Of a stretch of DNA of 64,000 nucleotides, positions 21,200 to 31,859 are shown piece after piece; positions within the stretch are counted from its first letter, which is position 1; every line of letters begins with the position of its first letter. The translations under genes were made by a program, and so were the position numbers. Under the pieces are notes generated by a model that searched no databases, had not been told where the DNA came from, and saw only the letters and a program-made list of their open reading frames with translations. The stretch is taken from positions 127,001 through 191,000 of the forward strand of contig CAJNDS010001158.1 of NCBI GenBank assembly GCA_905221605.1. The letters run 5' to 3'. Source of the stretch: Symbiodinium natans (taxonomy: Eukaryota; Sar; Dinophyceae; Suessiales; Symbiodiniaceae).

Positions 21200-23490
21200 G
21201 TATTCATGGCATCGACCTGAACTTCGGCTGCCCTTCGCCCCACGTCATCAACGACGGCCTCTGGGCAGGGTTTAGGGTTTAGGGTTTAGGGTTTAGGGTT
21301 TAGGGTTTAGGGTGTAGGGTGTTTAGTGTTTAGGGTTTAGGGTTTTCGGCTTCCGTATACCTTGAGGACCACATGAACCCTAAAAGGGTTTAGGGTTCAT
21401 ATAGCCTAATAAGGATTAGAGTAGTATTAGGGTACATGGTCCCAATTTCAGGAATCATTTGGCTCCCCAGCTCATATCCTCCAGCAGGCTTGGATGACTA
21501 TTCTTAGCTTCTTACCTTAGTAACCCGCAACCTCTAAAGCCCACAAGATGAGAACAAACACAAAACGCAAGCTCATAGCATCTCAAACCCGAAGTCCTAA
21601 CTTTCACATCTGACGAGTAGTCCTGAGAGCGAAAATCGCGAACGCGAAGCTCTTACGTGCAACTTACGTCCTATTCTACTTAGGCCTTGGGCCCGCGATG
21701 CTCAATCGTCCACAACTGCTTCGCGAGATCTTTGAACGTCTCGCAGAGCGGTTCGGCGGAGTTCTTTGGGGGCCAATGGCATTGTCGGAGTTTTGTCGGG
21801 CTTCGCAGTGGTTTCATTGATCGGCTGTCCCGGATTTCAAGAGCCACTGGGGTGTTGTAGGCGAGGTTTTTGATCAGCGAAGGTGGCGTTCGCAGACTTC
21901 GTTGCCAATCGGTGCGATTGGTGCCAAGTGTCCTGGCCTCAAGCAGGCTCATGGAATTGATTTTAGACTATAGACTTAGAGATGTAGACGAGGATCCTTT
22001 CCGGCTTGGTCTTGCTGTCAAGGCAATAAGGCCAAGGCCCCACGCGGGGGCTCCTACATGCTCATTTCCAAGCGCGCACTTCACCCGGGCTCGAGACGAG
22101 CGCGACTAAGGATGCGGCTGGGCGTCAACGAAGATGAGGAGCGGCGTGAGGTGGGTAGCATATGGTCTGGGACCCTGGGATTCAGGGAGCCTTGTTGTGT
22201 GGGATGGAGGACTTGGCACTCGGTTTTCAAGCGCATCAAGTGTATCCATTTGGAAGGTGTAGACCTTGATATGGACTGAGCCCAAGGGCAGACAGATTGC
22301 GGTTTTGAGGATGTAGGGTGCCACTTTGCTGCTGAGGATTGAGTAAAAGCTGTGTTTGCGGACACAGTCAGGGCTGATGATGGCTGCAAATTGCGCCTGC
22401 TTTCCAGGTGTACCTTCGGGCAATCCGCAACTTGGCTAACAACAAGAGCAGCTAACACCTTCAGCACCCTTCTACTCAACCTTGGGGCCACATGAACCCT
22501 AAAAGGGTTTATGGCTCCTATACCTTAATCGGAATTGTTGTAGCGTAGGGTATATGACTCCAATTTTAGGGTTCATGTCGTCCCCAAGGAAGGTGTTACT
22601 CGGAACGCCTTGTCCCCCACCAGATCTCAGGATATGCCAAAGGCCGCCTGGACTACGTGGTTTTACATCCGCGCAATGCGCGCGAGGACTGTGGAGTTCT
22701 ATAGCTCTGAGGATTCAGCAGGTTAAAGACTATAGGCCCTGAGACCTACAAAGGCCCAAAATTCGAGTCCGACAGCTCCTGCGAGGATGCCTAGTCGGCC
22801 TAAACCCTCAAAGTCGAGCTACGAGTGGCCCTAAACCCTAAACCCTAAATCCTAAACCCTAAACCCTAAACCCTAAACCCTGAGAAGGGGGCATGGTCAG
22901 GAGTCCAAGAAGAGCCCCGCACGGTGGGAGAACATTCGGAAAGCCAAGGAGCTGGCAGGCAGAGGGCAGTTGATACCTTGAGGACCAAATGAAGCCTAAT
23001 AGGGTTTAGGGTTAATTTAGGGTTTAGGGTTTAGGGTTTAGGGTTTAGGGCTTAGGGTTTAGGGTTTAGGGTTTAGGGGCGCATATCCCCTCATAAGGAT
23101 TCTGGTAGTATAGGGTATATGTTCCCAAATTTTAGGGTTCATTTGGTTCGCAAGGCAGGATGTGGCTTCCGTTTGCTTCGTTTCAAATCTGGGTATTGGA
23201 TGGGAGCGAGGGAAGTTGCCGGCTTCGACGTTTGCCTCCAGACTTGCTTTCGTTGTACATTTGGGTGGCTGTCAAAATTCTGATCCCTTTTGGGGTACCC
23301 TAAATATTCGGTGCCGTATTCTAATTGAGATCCAAAAAGGGACTATAATTTTGACAACCATCCATTTGAACATAGGCGGTCAAGATTTCGGGGACAAGGG
23401 CGTTGGCCGCGTGCACAGGCAGCAGGCTGTCGATCATAGGGAACGGCGACGTGTTCTCCAGAAGTGATGCAGAAGCGTGGCGGCATCTCC
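21200..23490 (+). CDS. tRNA-dihydrouridine synthase-like gene (three exons seen)
   Basis: Exon a (21200-21264) reads GIDLNFGCPSPHVINDGLW, the Dus signature (D/N-L-N-x-G-C-P-S) with the cysteine region of the FMN TIM barrel. Exon b (22901-22968) gives SPARWENIRKAKELAGRG, matching the P-A-x-W-x-x-I segment. Exon c (23426 to about 23490) gives LSIIGNGDVFSRSDAEAW, the family's P-V-I-G-N-G-D-I strand. Exons b and c join across a GT-AG intron (22969-23425) with a glutamine codon split. Exon a ends at a GC donor leading straight into TTTAGGG. Dus enzymes reduce uridine in tRNA D-loops using FMN and NADPH. Exons for the middle (about 100 residues) and both termini were not found. Which Dus subfamily is unclear; the sequence is nearest DusC/DusA-type motifs. 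Confidence 0.8.
21360..21470. mobile_element. MITE family A
   Basis: CCTTGAGGACCACATGAACC at the left; GGAATCATTTGGCTCCCCAG at the right. The internal GGGTTTAGGGTTCAT shows the heptamer as part of the arm. Confidence 0.8.
21680..21952 (-). CDS. Possible terminal exon, unknown protein (minus strand)
   Basis: A 90-residue frame ends in a stop with natural composition (NLAYNTPVALEIRDSRSMKP; CETFKDLAKQLWTIEHRG). It lies inside an intron of the + strand Dus-like gene, or competes with unseen exons of it; a + frame (21870-22109) overlaps. Confidence 0.35.
   Translation of the reverse strand: MSLLEARTLGTNRTDWQRSLRTPPSLIKNLAYNTPVALEIRDSRSMKPLRSPTKLRQCHWPPKNSAEPLCETFKDLAKQLWTIEHRGPKA
22106..22438 (-). 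CDS. Possible exon, unknown protein (minus strand)
   Basis: The frame follows a TTAG acceptor on the minus strand and includes AQFAAIISPDCVRKHSFYSI and KTAICLPLGSVHIKVYTFQM, which look like folded protein. Another minus frame (22081-22491) overlaps but is Ser/Arg-rich and weaker. It could be spliced to the 21680-21952 exon. Confidence 0.35.
22480..22589. mobile_element. MITE family A, well preserved
   Basis: CCTTGGGGCCACATGAACCC to GTCGTCCCCAAGG; flanks AA/AA. Confidence 0.85.
22976..23155. mobile_element. MITE family A carrying a TTTAGGG tract
   Basis: The left end CCTTGAGGACCAAATGAAGCC starts 7 bp after the donor of the Dus-like exon b. A TTTAGGG tract (about 23000-23077) lies within the element; the right end is GGGTTCATTTGGTTCGCAAGG. 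Confidence 0.8.
23265..23370. mobile_element. MITE family E
   Basis: Ends GGGTGGCTGTCAAAATT and ATAATTTTGACAACCATCC. Flanks ATTT/ATTT suggest a 4-bp target duplication. Core GGTACCCTAAATATTCGG. Confidence 0.9.
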
Positions 23491-23953
23491 CGTTTAAGCA
23501 GCAGCACTGCGCTTCAGCTGAGGGCTTACGCTCTCAGGGTCTTCAGGCTCAATCAGGGATTGGGGGGGCATCGGCTTTGATAGAAGGGGCGTGATCATGA
23601 CGGGTAGCTGCTCGCATGAAGTTGAGAGGAATGAGCTGACAATCCCCTCAAAATGAATCCCGAAACTCCAGGATCCAAAGTCCCAGCTAGAGAGCCCCCT
23701 AAGCTCCAACCTCCCCTGAATGCTGACCTGTGGGCCCCTAAAACCTAAGCCCTAAACCCTAAACCCTAAACCCTAAACTCACAATGGCCCGCAGCCCTGA
23801 GCTTCTTTCACCGTTAGGATGTTTTTCGCAATCAGCTCCTCCCGGGATCTCCCAGTCACTCCCCAGGACCGCATGTTGCGCGAGACCGGCTGCGATGCGG
23901 TGATGATTGCAAGAGGCCGAAGATTCCCGTAAAGACCCCAAACGAGCTCAGAA

Positions 23954-24036
23954 CCTTGGGAACCAACTGAACCCTAAATTTGGGAACATATATCCTGCCC
24001 TGTACTACTATAAGCCTTATTAGGGGATATGAACCA
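23954..24036. mobile_element. MITE family A, right end missing
   Basis: CCTTGGGAACCAACTGAACCC and the usual CTGTACTACTATAAGCC core, ending at ATATGAACC without the right terminus. Confidence 0.7.
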
Positions 24037-25240
24037 GGATGTGTCTTAAGCAAGGCCTACGCCTATGACTGCCATCATCATCATCATCGTCATCATCATC
24101 GTCCACATCCATCACCCATGCCAGGTGCAACAAAGACAGTCGGAACAATCTTCGACCCAAAGTGGGACGACAAAGCAGCTTGGCGTTGGCTTTTCAGTAC
24201 CAGAAAGAGACAGCACCGGTCTCATACCTGTCAAGTCCCACCTGACTGCTCAGCTCCCACGCCGAATGCAACCGGGAGGATTATAAGCTCCCAGCACTCT
24301 TGAGGTGGAAGGTTCCTGTGCGTCTGCTAAATCAACATGGGCACGCTCGGGAACCTAGTGATCCCCCCTTGCAGGCTCACTGCCTCAGAGGCCCTCCATC
24401 GCAATACACCTTCCACACTCTCAAAACCCACGCGTCGGCACAAGGTTCATATACCTTAACAGGAAGTAGTAGCAGAAAGGGTCTGTGGTCCCCAGAGGAT
24501 GCGTCCACGGTGGCCTCAGCGCCAAGCGTCGAAGCACGACTGGGAGAGCTGCAGCTGGGACTCAGGGTTTAGGGTTTAGGGTTTGATGTTTGGCAAAAGG
24601 TATTCAAAAGGTGTTGGTCATTTTGGCAGACTGTTGCTTAATACTAAAGCGACAAAAATACAGCAATCAGTAGGGGTGTTCTGCAGTATGTAGGTCCTAC
24701 CTAGGTCCTAGATGTTAGAAGGATGGAGGGACAGATTCCGGCAGCAGCTCACAGCCTACCCCGTGCCACAGCCACACCAACGTCTACACAGCCCTTAGAC
24801 ACGGCCACGAGAACAGGGCAGCCCATTATGAGAACGCCACTCAGAGTGAGTGCTCCAACGAGGCTGCTGCTTGTTACAGGCTACTTAAGGGCTTTTTGGG
24901 AGTTCTGGCTCCAATATCTTTGTCCCGACCTCCGCACTGTAAACTTACTGAATGCGGAAGCGGAGTGGGCACTGTGCTGTTGCCGCCGCTGCGGGGGCGC
25001 GGCTGCTGCACGAGTTGCGGCGCGTTTCCATGTGTTGATATTCTCTTTTTCGACCACGTCAGTTATTTCAGCTGTGTCCTAATTCTTGTTTTGTTTCTTG
25101 TCTTTCCTCATACAGCTTTGCTAAGTCCGGTGTAGAGTTTCTTGTTCCTGTGCTCATTCCTTTCCTTTGCTGCCGTTCATGTTCGCCCACATCTCTCCCT
25201 CAGCCATGCCGTCTCCTGAGTTGGCCACGCAGCGCCTAGG
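24037..25240. other. Several unassigned ORFs, ATC repeat
   Basis: An ATC/GTC trinucleotide run at 24066-24100 explains the His-rich frame there. The + frame at 24723-25082 (119 residues; LLLVTGYLRAFWEFWLQYL) may be partly coding but was not recognised. A TTTAGGG tract is at 24567. Confidence 0.3.
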
Positions 25241-25499
25241 CCCAAACCCTAAACCCTAAACCCTAAACCCTAAACCCTAAACCCTAAACCCTAAACCCTA
25301 AACCCTACTGCAAACAGCCTCTGCGAGCTTCCCAAGCAGGGCGCCTCCTGTGTCTCGCCACTTCCCGGTTTCGGCTCACGCTCGGCTCCCTCCCTCGTCC
25401 TGCTTGCAAGTTGCATATTCTCTCGGTAGGCCCTTGAGACGTTTTTCCCAAACAGTCCACTGTTAGGGGTTCTAAAGTCATGTAAGGATTGCCGACATT

Positions 25500-25640
25500 C
25501 TGAGGACTGTTGCCGGGTTCCTGGGCTCCTTGTCTCCCTTTGTCTCCCTTTGTCTCCCTTCATGTGGGTTTTGCCGGGTTGCTGTGCTCCCCGCCTCCCT
25601 TTGTCTCCCTTCGTCTCCCTTTGTCTCCCGTCGTCCCCAC
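25500..25640. repeat. TTTGTCTCCC tandem duplication
   Basis: Two blocks, each TTGCCGGGTT + CTC + (TTTGTCTCCC)n, about 75 bp apart. Confidence 0.75.
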
Positions 25641-25824
25641 TGTTTCTTTGACGTGCCTTTGACTGTTTGGGGTCTTCGGTGGTGTAATTGTATTTCCCTT
25701 ACTGGGTTTCAGAGGCTCACTTTCAGGAATATTTTTTCAGAGGGTTTTAAGCACCCTAAACCCTAAACCCTAAACCCTAAACCCTAAACCCTAAACCCTA
25801 GCTTCTTTCATCTTCTTTCACCAG

Positions 25825-25878
25825 TCCCTCGGCCGTCTCTCCGGTGCCCTGAAGGGAGACCGACTCTGGGAGGCCCTG
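25825..25878 (+). CDS. Exon of unknown gene between inverted telomere tracts
   Basis: A 54-bp exon after TTTCACCAG reads SLGRLSGALKGDRLWEAL and ends at a GC donor directly followed by CTTTAGGG. CCCTAAA tract upstream (25755-25800), TTTAGGG downstream. No family recognised. Confidence 0.5.
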
Positions 25879-25880
25879 GC

Positions 25881-26004
25881 CTTTAGGGTTTAGGGTTTAG
25901 GGTTTAGGGTTTAGGGTTTAGGGTTTAGGGTTTAGGGTTTAGGGTTTAGGGTTTAGGGTTTAGGGTTTAGGCTGTAGGGTGTATAGTAGGGTTTAGGGTT
26001 TAGT
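25881..26004 (+). repeat. TTTAGGG tract, 12 or more heptamers
   Basis: Near-perfect array, then degenerate GTAGGG/TTTAGTG units. Confidence 0.95.
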
Positions 26005-26028
26005 GTTTTGGCCTTTTTGCGACCTATT

Positions 26029-26148
26029 CCTTGGGGACCACATGAAGGCTAAAAGGGTTCATGGCCCATATTACCTTCATAGGAATTGTAGTATAGGGTA
26101 TATACCCCCCCCCCCCCCCCCATTTGAGGGTTCATTTCGTTCCCAAGG
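26029..26148. mobile_element. MITE family A with expanded C run
   Basis: CCTTGGGGACCACATGAAGG to GTTCCCAAGG; the normal CCCC in the arm is a run of about 18 C. Flanks TT/TT. Confidence 0.85.
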
Positions 26149-26248
26149 TTCCTTCCCTCAAGCCGATTCCTTCGAAGCAAGGACCGAAAGGTTTGGCGTG
26201 CGGAGCAAGATCGCAGAGTACCACAAGGAGACGCTGGTCTCTTCGTAG
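26149..26248 (+). CDS. Possible exon after MITE-A acceptor
   Basis: One frame reads SFEARTERFGVRSKIAEYHK and stops at 26248; two other frames are also open for part of the stretch. The acceptor would be the MITE's CCCAAG|G or a nearby AG. Unknown protein. Confidence 0.35.
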
Positions 26249-26331
26249 GGAATGCAGGAATGCGTAATCCTTGAAAGGGTATATGTTATAGGGCCCTAAC
26301 TCCCCTCATTCCCTACTCAGAACCAGGGGGG

Positions 26332-26438
26332 CCCTAAACCCTAAACCCTAAACCCTAAACCCTAAACCCTAAACCCTAAACCCTAAACCCTAAACCCTAA
26401 ACCCTAAACCCTAAACCCTAAACCCTAAACCCTAAACC
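26332..26438 (-). repeat. CCCTAAA tract, about 15 heptamers
   Basis: Near-perfect array of CCCTAAA on the + strand. Confidence 0.95.
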
Positions 26439-26463
26439 CACCCTAAAGCAGACAAGGGTTCAG

Positions 26464-26528
26464 GATCTTTGGGCATTGGGGCAGTGCTATCTCGACAATG
26501 AACGATTCAGCGGCCCTCAGCCTTTCGG
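26464..26528 (+). CDS. Exon of unknown gene, TPR-like helix
   Basis: A 65-bp exon (GGTTCAG|G acceptor, GTAGTA donor, phase 1 end) reads DLWALGQCYLDNERFSGPQP. The LWALGQCYLDNERF segment resembles the first helix of a tetratricopeptide repeat, but one helix is not enough for a call. CCCTAAA lies upstream and TTTAGGG (26546) downstream. Confidence 0.6.
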
Positions 26529-26579
26529 TAGTAGCCATGAGATGGGTTTAGGGTTTAGGGTTTAGGGTTTAGGGTTTAG

Positions 26580-27370
26580 GGCTCATCACACCCTCGATAA
26601 TTGGACCTGGCCCTCTATTTGGACCTGGCTCTTGGCGCAGTGAGCCGTATCTGTGCTTGGGTTTAGGCGTTGTGGCACAGTTAGCATCCTCCTCTTCATT
26701 TTCGTCCATCACATTGTGTTTCAAAGCCGTGCCTTGCACCTGCTCCCTGGCTTTCTTCAAGACTCCTCATGGGGGGCTTGGCTGGAGATTCGTGGATCTT
26801 TTTAACGCCCTAAAGTAAGAACCTCTAGACCCGTAAGCCTGAAGCCCTCTAAAGCAGGAGTCCTTCCGCCGTGTTCGAGCCCGGGGTTCACGCCGGGCCC
26901 TGCGGCTGCTGTGGGAAGACGTGAACTGGTGGCTGATGAAGGCCCTACTGAGCTTCCTGAGCGCTTTTGGCTATTTCGGCGTTTAGGGGAAAGGAACTGG
27001 TAAGTGCATGGCTGGATTGAGCAATGGCAGAAAACCCAATTGAATGTCGTGCTTGAATCTGTGAGCATGTCTCCCGTGCCTTTTCACATGGGGTTGGCAC
27101 TCCATCAAGAACTCTGCCCTGAACATATACGGGTGCCGCCTTTCCTCCAACCACCCAGAAGTGCACGCAACCACGGCAATGGTGGCAAGCCAGATCACAA
27201 TGATGCGAGGGTTGCAGCAGCTGAGCTCAAAACTCCCGCTTGTCCAGCAATGATGCGGAATCACTGCCTTTAGTCCTTGACCCGAAGCCCTCAAATCCAC
27301 CCGAACCTCCAAAACAAGCTACCCCTTAAACCTTAAGCCCCAAGCCCAAAACGAGCTTTAAAACTCTAAA
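26580..27370. other. Ambiguous ORFs on both strands
   Basis: A + frame at 27004-27273 (89 residues) and minus frames at 26945-27166 and 26983-27312 overlap. A minus frame at 26569-26760 contains MDENEEEDANCATT. No motif decides between them. Confidence 0.3.
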
Positions 27371-27558
27371 GCCTAAACCCTAAACCCTAAACCCTAAATC
27401 CTAAACCCTAAACCCTAAACCCTAAACCCTAAACCGAGCATTAAAACTCAGCATCGCGTGAGAGAAGGAGCACAGGCAGATGGAGCAGCCCGTGTCCCAG
27501 GAGGCCTGCGGACATCGCTTCGGGGTCTCCCCACCCACTGCGCGAGCTTTCAAAACTG

Positions 27559-27667
27559 ACTACTAGTGGCTTAAGAACCCCCCAAGAAAACAAAAAAATG
27601 AAGGGTAATCTAGGGATTATGATTGTTTTTTGGTATTCTTTTTGGGGTTCTTAAGCAAATAGTAGCT
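27559..27667. mobile_element. MITE family C
   Basis: CTACTAGTGGCTTAAGAACC and GGGGTTCTTAAGCAAATAGTAG; flanks CTGA/CTGA (4-bp duplication). Confidence 0.85.
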
Positions 27668-27784
27668 GAGGCATGCGGCCGCTTGCGGACTCGGTCTGGC
27701 TGCATGTGCCCTTTGTCCCCTTCCCCAGAAGATCTTTAGTGCTGCTTCTTTCCCTCCGACTCCACAAACCACCAAAACAAACAA

Positions 27785-27816
27785 AAACAAACACACACAC
27801 ACACACACACACACAC
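27785..27816. repeat. CA dinucleotide run
   Basis: About 14 perfect CA units. Confidence 0.95.
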
Positions 27817-28024
27817 AGGGGCCTCAGGCAGTCAGCTCAAAATGCTTCACCACGTGCTCCTCAAAGGAGTTGAAGGTAGTTCGAAACACACAGGTTCGCC
27901 ACACGAAAGGCCAGACAGAACTCGCCCATCCGCTCAGAAGCCGAAGGAGCGTCGGCGCTTGGCTGAGCGCTTCTTCCACGAGTCTGCCCAGCTGGAGCCC
28001 CCGCAGCTGCGGTTCAGGTCTCCT

Positions 28025-28130
28025 TACTATTTCCTTTATAAGAACCCCCCCAAAAAACATTCTTCCTTATAATAGGGCAATACGGGGATTATGAGCATTC
28101 CTTCTTTGGAGGGGTTCTTTAAGCGAATAG
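28025..28130. mobile_element. MITE family C
   Basis: CTATTTCCTTTATAAGAACC and GGGGTTCTTTAAGCGAATAGTAG; the first bases of the left end are diverged. Confidence 0.75.
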
Positions 28131-28139
28131 TAGCAACCG

Positions 28140-28920
28140 GAAACGTGGGACCCAGGGCCCCTGTGCCCTTGTTCCCAGCATTCTGGCTAAGAGAGGATGG
28201 CAGTTGCTCCAGACCATAAAATGCGTCCCTAAGCCGGCGACCCAGGATTTGCTCCATCAGCCCTTCTTTGCTGGTTGCAGAGCAGGGTGTCGACGGCGTG
28301 TTGAGGTGCAGTGTGTGCATTCTGAGCATGAGTGAGAAAAGGCCTTTGGGTTTGGGATGGTTTGGGCTTGTTTGAGAAATAGGATCAAACCCGAGTCAGG
28401 TTGTTGCCACTTGGGATTTGCGGCCGTTTGCAAACCGGGGTTCAGAACTGAAGCATCCATCTTTTCTGCTGCTCTCGTTTCAAAGTTATACTAGCAAGTG
28501 ATTCAGTTTATTTCATACTGAAAGGCCCGTTTTTCCGCTAACCGCATGCCAGCCGAAACTCACCTCGAGATGGCTGGCTAACCTCTCAACTCTCCACTCG
28601 TACATTCCTCTGCCCTCAAACCTTGCCCCAAAAAAAAAACTTCAACATCCTTAAATCAGGCCCTATCACGGCCCAAAGCTCCGGAAAGCAGTGGAGATGA
28701 TGAGCTCGATGCTTTCAGCATGCCACAAGCTTATAACGCAAAGCCCTGCCTACGGACATGCCACCGGTGTCTTTCTCGACCACGGTCCAAATGTGCAGTT
28801 TCGAAGACCAGGATGATTCCTTTGCTGGCCAGGGTGGTCGGCATGTAACTCGCCGGCATTGATTTGAGATTTTGCTGGCCCGGATGCGAGACCCCAACAA
28901 AACCGTGTCTCAGCTGCCTT
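28140..28920. other. No confident gene
   Basis: Short minus ORFs (28036-28460 and 28715-28900) without motifs; unique-looking sequence. Confidence 0.3.
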
Positions 28921-28924
28921 CCCT

Positions 28925-29160
28925 GTGTGTGCGTGTGTATGTGATTGTGTGTGTGTGTGTGTGTGTGTGTCTGTCTGTCTGTGTGTCCGTCTGTCTGTCT
29001 GGCTGTCTGTCTGCGTTTCCGTATTTCTGTGCGTCCGTATTTGTGTGTTTCTGTGTTTGTGTCTGCGCGTTTGCTGTTTTTGCTGTTTTTTTGTTTTTTT
29101 TGTTTTGTGTGTGTGTGTGTGTGCGCATGTGTTTTGTGTTGTTTTGTGCTTGTGGTCGTG
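28925..29160. repeat. GT / TCTG / GTTTT simple repeats
   Basis: TG runs, TCTG tetramers and GTTTT runs. Cys/Val-rich plus frames and Thr/His-rich minus frames are repeat translations. Confidence 0.95.
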
Positions 29161-29164
29161 TTTT

Positions 29165-29940
29165 GATTCTACGACGTAGCTTGCAGCTGCATCAAAAGGT
29201 TGCAACTGGAAGTGGATCGTCGTCCTTTTTGATCAAGGACCTTAGTAGACAGCGGAACCCCAAGCTCCATCGGGAAGCTTTAGGTAGGTAGCTGCGGTTC
29301 CCGCGTTTATGCTGGCCGGTTTGGGTGTCCGGTTTGGGGTGGAGGCTCGCCAACTCAAAAGTGAACACCGAGGGCCAAGCAAGACGTCCACCTTCCTTCG
29401 GAAGAGGCGGAGGAGGATCCGCAGCAGGCACGCGGGACAACTGCTCCGTGCAACGGTGCAGGATTCATCAGACAGGGTATCAACCGGCGCCGCCGGCGCC
29501 TACACTGTCCATACCCCCGGCAGAACCCCTTCCCAGCGCCACAGATTGTCATCGGCCTGTCCAACAGCTGCAACGCCACAGACTTATTGGTTAACCCTGC
29601 GCCTGCATGTGTACCGCAGTGCTGTAGCTAATGGGCTGTTGGCATGGTGATCTCCCGGGTTGTGAGACGTATCTAGGTGAGTCTGAAAACTCTTCAAGAG
29701 GTTTGGGAGCGGTCGGCTTTGAGATGAGGACCCAGGGTCCCAGTGGCATACATAAAGCTTTGGACCATGAGGAACACCCTCCGTTCAGGCTCTACTTGAC
29801 AACGAAACTTGAAATGAGGTCATGATCCTGTGCGACGAGCAGGGCAAGATTCTGCGACTGAATGTGGCTTGGTCTTTTGTGGTTTCTTCTGTGCGCTCAG
29901 GGGTGTGGGGCAATTTGGGGCTTCTTTTCCGGTTTAGGGC
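29165..29940. other. Unassigned ORFs
   Basis: Two overlapping + frames (29309-29650 and 29325-29594) and minus frames cover 29.2-29.65 kb. Gly- and Pro-rich composition prevents a strand decision. Confidence 0.3.
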
Positions 29941-30106
29941 TCAAAGGTTTAGGGTTTAGGGTTTAGGGTTTAGGGGGCTTCTCTTAGGCTTCAGGTCTTG
30001 CTGTCCGGCAGCCCCACATCGCTCGAGAGGATCCAGAGATTCTGGGATTCTGTTCTCGAGGGTCAAGCCTGGGCATATGTCAGAAGGCAAGTATTGCTTG
30101 GCAGGA

Positions 30107-30265
30107 TGGGCTATAATACCCTATAATCCCTTAAAAGGCCCTATTATACCCTATAATCCCTTAAAAGGCCCCATTATTCCCTATAATCCCTTAAAAGCTA
30201 TAACCCCTTAAACAGCCCCTTTATAGGGTTCATTATGGGGATTCTGGGGCCTAGTCGCCCATCCT
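30107..30265. mobile_element. MITE family H with internal triplication
   Basis: Ends GGATGGGCTATAATACCC and GCCCATCC. The centre holds three copies of CCCTATAATCCCTTAAAAG. Confidence 0.75.
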
Positions 30266-30769
30266 GGTATGGGCCACCCACCATCTCTGCCGAGTCACAG
30301 GTCTGGTGCGCCAGATGCGAAAGCCTGGCGCCTGAAAGCCCCGACGAGCGCACTGCAGAAAAGACGCGGGGTTTAGGGTTTAGGGTTTCGAGTTTTCCTG
30401 GGGTCTCTGAAGCACAAAGGGTTTAGGGTTTAGGTTTTAAGGGTCGGCACAAGCACGCCAATTCCTGCATTTGTGGTGCTCCTGAAGGCCTCGACAAGTC
30501 TACCACTTCTGGTGCCATCAGGAACTTGCGTTTTGATGTCGAGAGCTCTTTTGCATCTTGCTTGTGAGAAGGGTGGCCATGAAGCCCTAAACCCTGAACC
30601 CTAAACCCTAAACCCTAAACCCTAAACCCATTAGGAGAGACCTGGGAGCGTAAGATACAGTCGACCAGAAACTCATGTTCATGCATGGCGCGGTCCTCGT
30701 CAGAGCAGGTTTTGTATGAGAGGCCGCCTTCCCGAAGCCAACCACATCTGTCCCAACTATGCCCTTCTA

Positions 30770-30855
30770 CTATTATTCTTATTACTATTCTTATTATTAT
30801 TATGATTATTATTATTACTATTCTTCTATTATTATTATTATTATTGTTATTAGTA
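30770..30855. repeat. TTA trinucleotide microsatellite
   Basis: Imperfect ATTATTATT array with CTT interruptions. Confidence 0.95.
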
Positions 30856-31130
30856 TTCAGCTTGCCTACAGCCTTGCAGACATCGCCAATGCATCTGCAT
30901 AGTGCAGTAGGGCCGATTTAAAGGGCTGATGCTGGATTTCAGAGTCGGCAAGGGATCTGCAAAAGGATTCACTAGTTCCAGGATCTTGGTGCCGGGCCCT
31001 TGTTGAATTCAAGATGGTGGATCTGGAGTTTCAACCGAGGCTAGGACGGCTAGTATGGTACAGGTGCTGGGTGCAGTGTTTGGAACCAGCCGATATACTG
31101 AAACAGCATCGGCCTTGTGAAAGTAAACCC

Positions 31131-31300
31131 TGCACCCTAAACCCTAAACCCTGAACCCTGAACCCATCTGAACCCTAAATCCTAAACCCTAAACCCTAAA
31201 CCCTAACCCTAAACCCTAAACCCTAAACCCTAAACCCTAAACCCTAAACCCTAAACCCTAAACCCTAAACCCTAAACCCTAAACCCTAAACCCTAAACCC
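31131..31300 (-). repeat. CCCTAAA tract, over 20 heptamers
   Basis: Long array with CCCTGAA variants at its start; one of the longest in the window. Confidence 0.95.
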
Positions 31301-31376
31301 CAACCCTCAACCCCCCCAAAAATCACTTGAAAAGCCGAAGTCTTGCGGTGCTGGCGGCGGTGCCTTGGCCTTGCAG

Positions 31377-31419
31377 GCGGACTTTGAGCGCGCCCTTGGG
31401 GGCTGTGTGGGGGCCTCAG
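31377..31419 (+). CDS. Short exon of unknown gene
   Basis: A 43-bp exon (CCTTGCAG|G acceptor, GTGTAG donor) reads ADFERALGGCVGAS. CCCTAAA lies upstream and TTTAGGG (31440-31502) downstream. Confidence 0.5.
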
Positions 31420-31503
31420 GTGTAGAACACCATCCTCACGGGTTTAGGGTTTAGGGTTTAGGGTTTAGGGTTTAGGGTTTAGGGTTTAGGGTTTAGGGTT
31501 TAG

Positions 31504-31608
31504 GCTCAAGAACAACCAAAAAAAAGCAAAATAATCCTCCGCATAAGGGCAATATAGGGATTTTCATTGTCTATTTTTTGGGGGGGCTTCTTAAGCAATT
31601 GGTAGATC
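31504..31608. mobile_element. MITE family C, left end lost to a TTTAGGG tract
   Basis: The right end GGGGCTTCTTAAGCAATTGGTAG is intact. The left terminus is missing: a TTTAGGG tract runs straight into CTCAAGAACAACC. Confidence 0.75.
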
Positions 31609-31731
31609 CTCGATGCATGGCTTTCGCTTTGATGCAGTGCTTGACTTGCAGAGGCGACGGTTGCGCACGCACAAGACGCACACATTTTTCAGATGCCCAT
31701 CCCTCCTGTTCCCGAGAATGCGTGAACCCCT

Positions 31732-31733
<2 letters not shown>

Positions 31734-31762
<29 letters not shown>

Positions 31763-31763
31763 C
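31734..31763. repeat. Poly-C run of about 25
   Basis: C homopolymer directly before a TTTAGGG tract. Confidence 0.95.
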
Positions 31764-31859
31764 AGCGAGGTGTAGGGTTTAGGGTTTAGGGTTTAGGGTT
31801 TAGGGTTTAGGGTTTAGAGTAAGCAGCAAACAAAGCCAACAAATGCTAAACCCTGAACC

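Noticed and set aside
28750-29291. Cys/Val-rich + frames and Thr/His-rich minus frames up to 151 residues
   Set aside because: They arise from TG, TCTG and GTTTT simple repeats.
31504-31514. GGCTCAAG at 31503 as another leader relict
   Set aside because: It is part of the family C MITE junction and matches only 8 nt.
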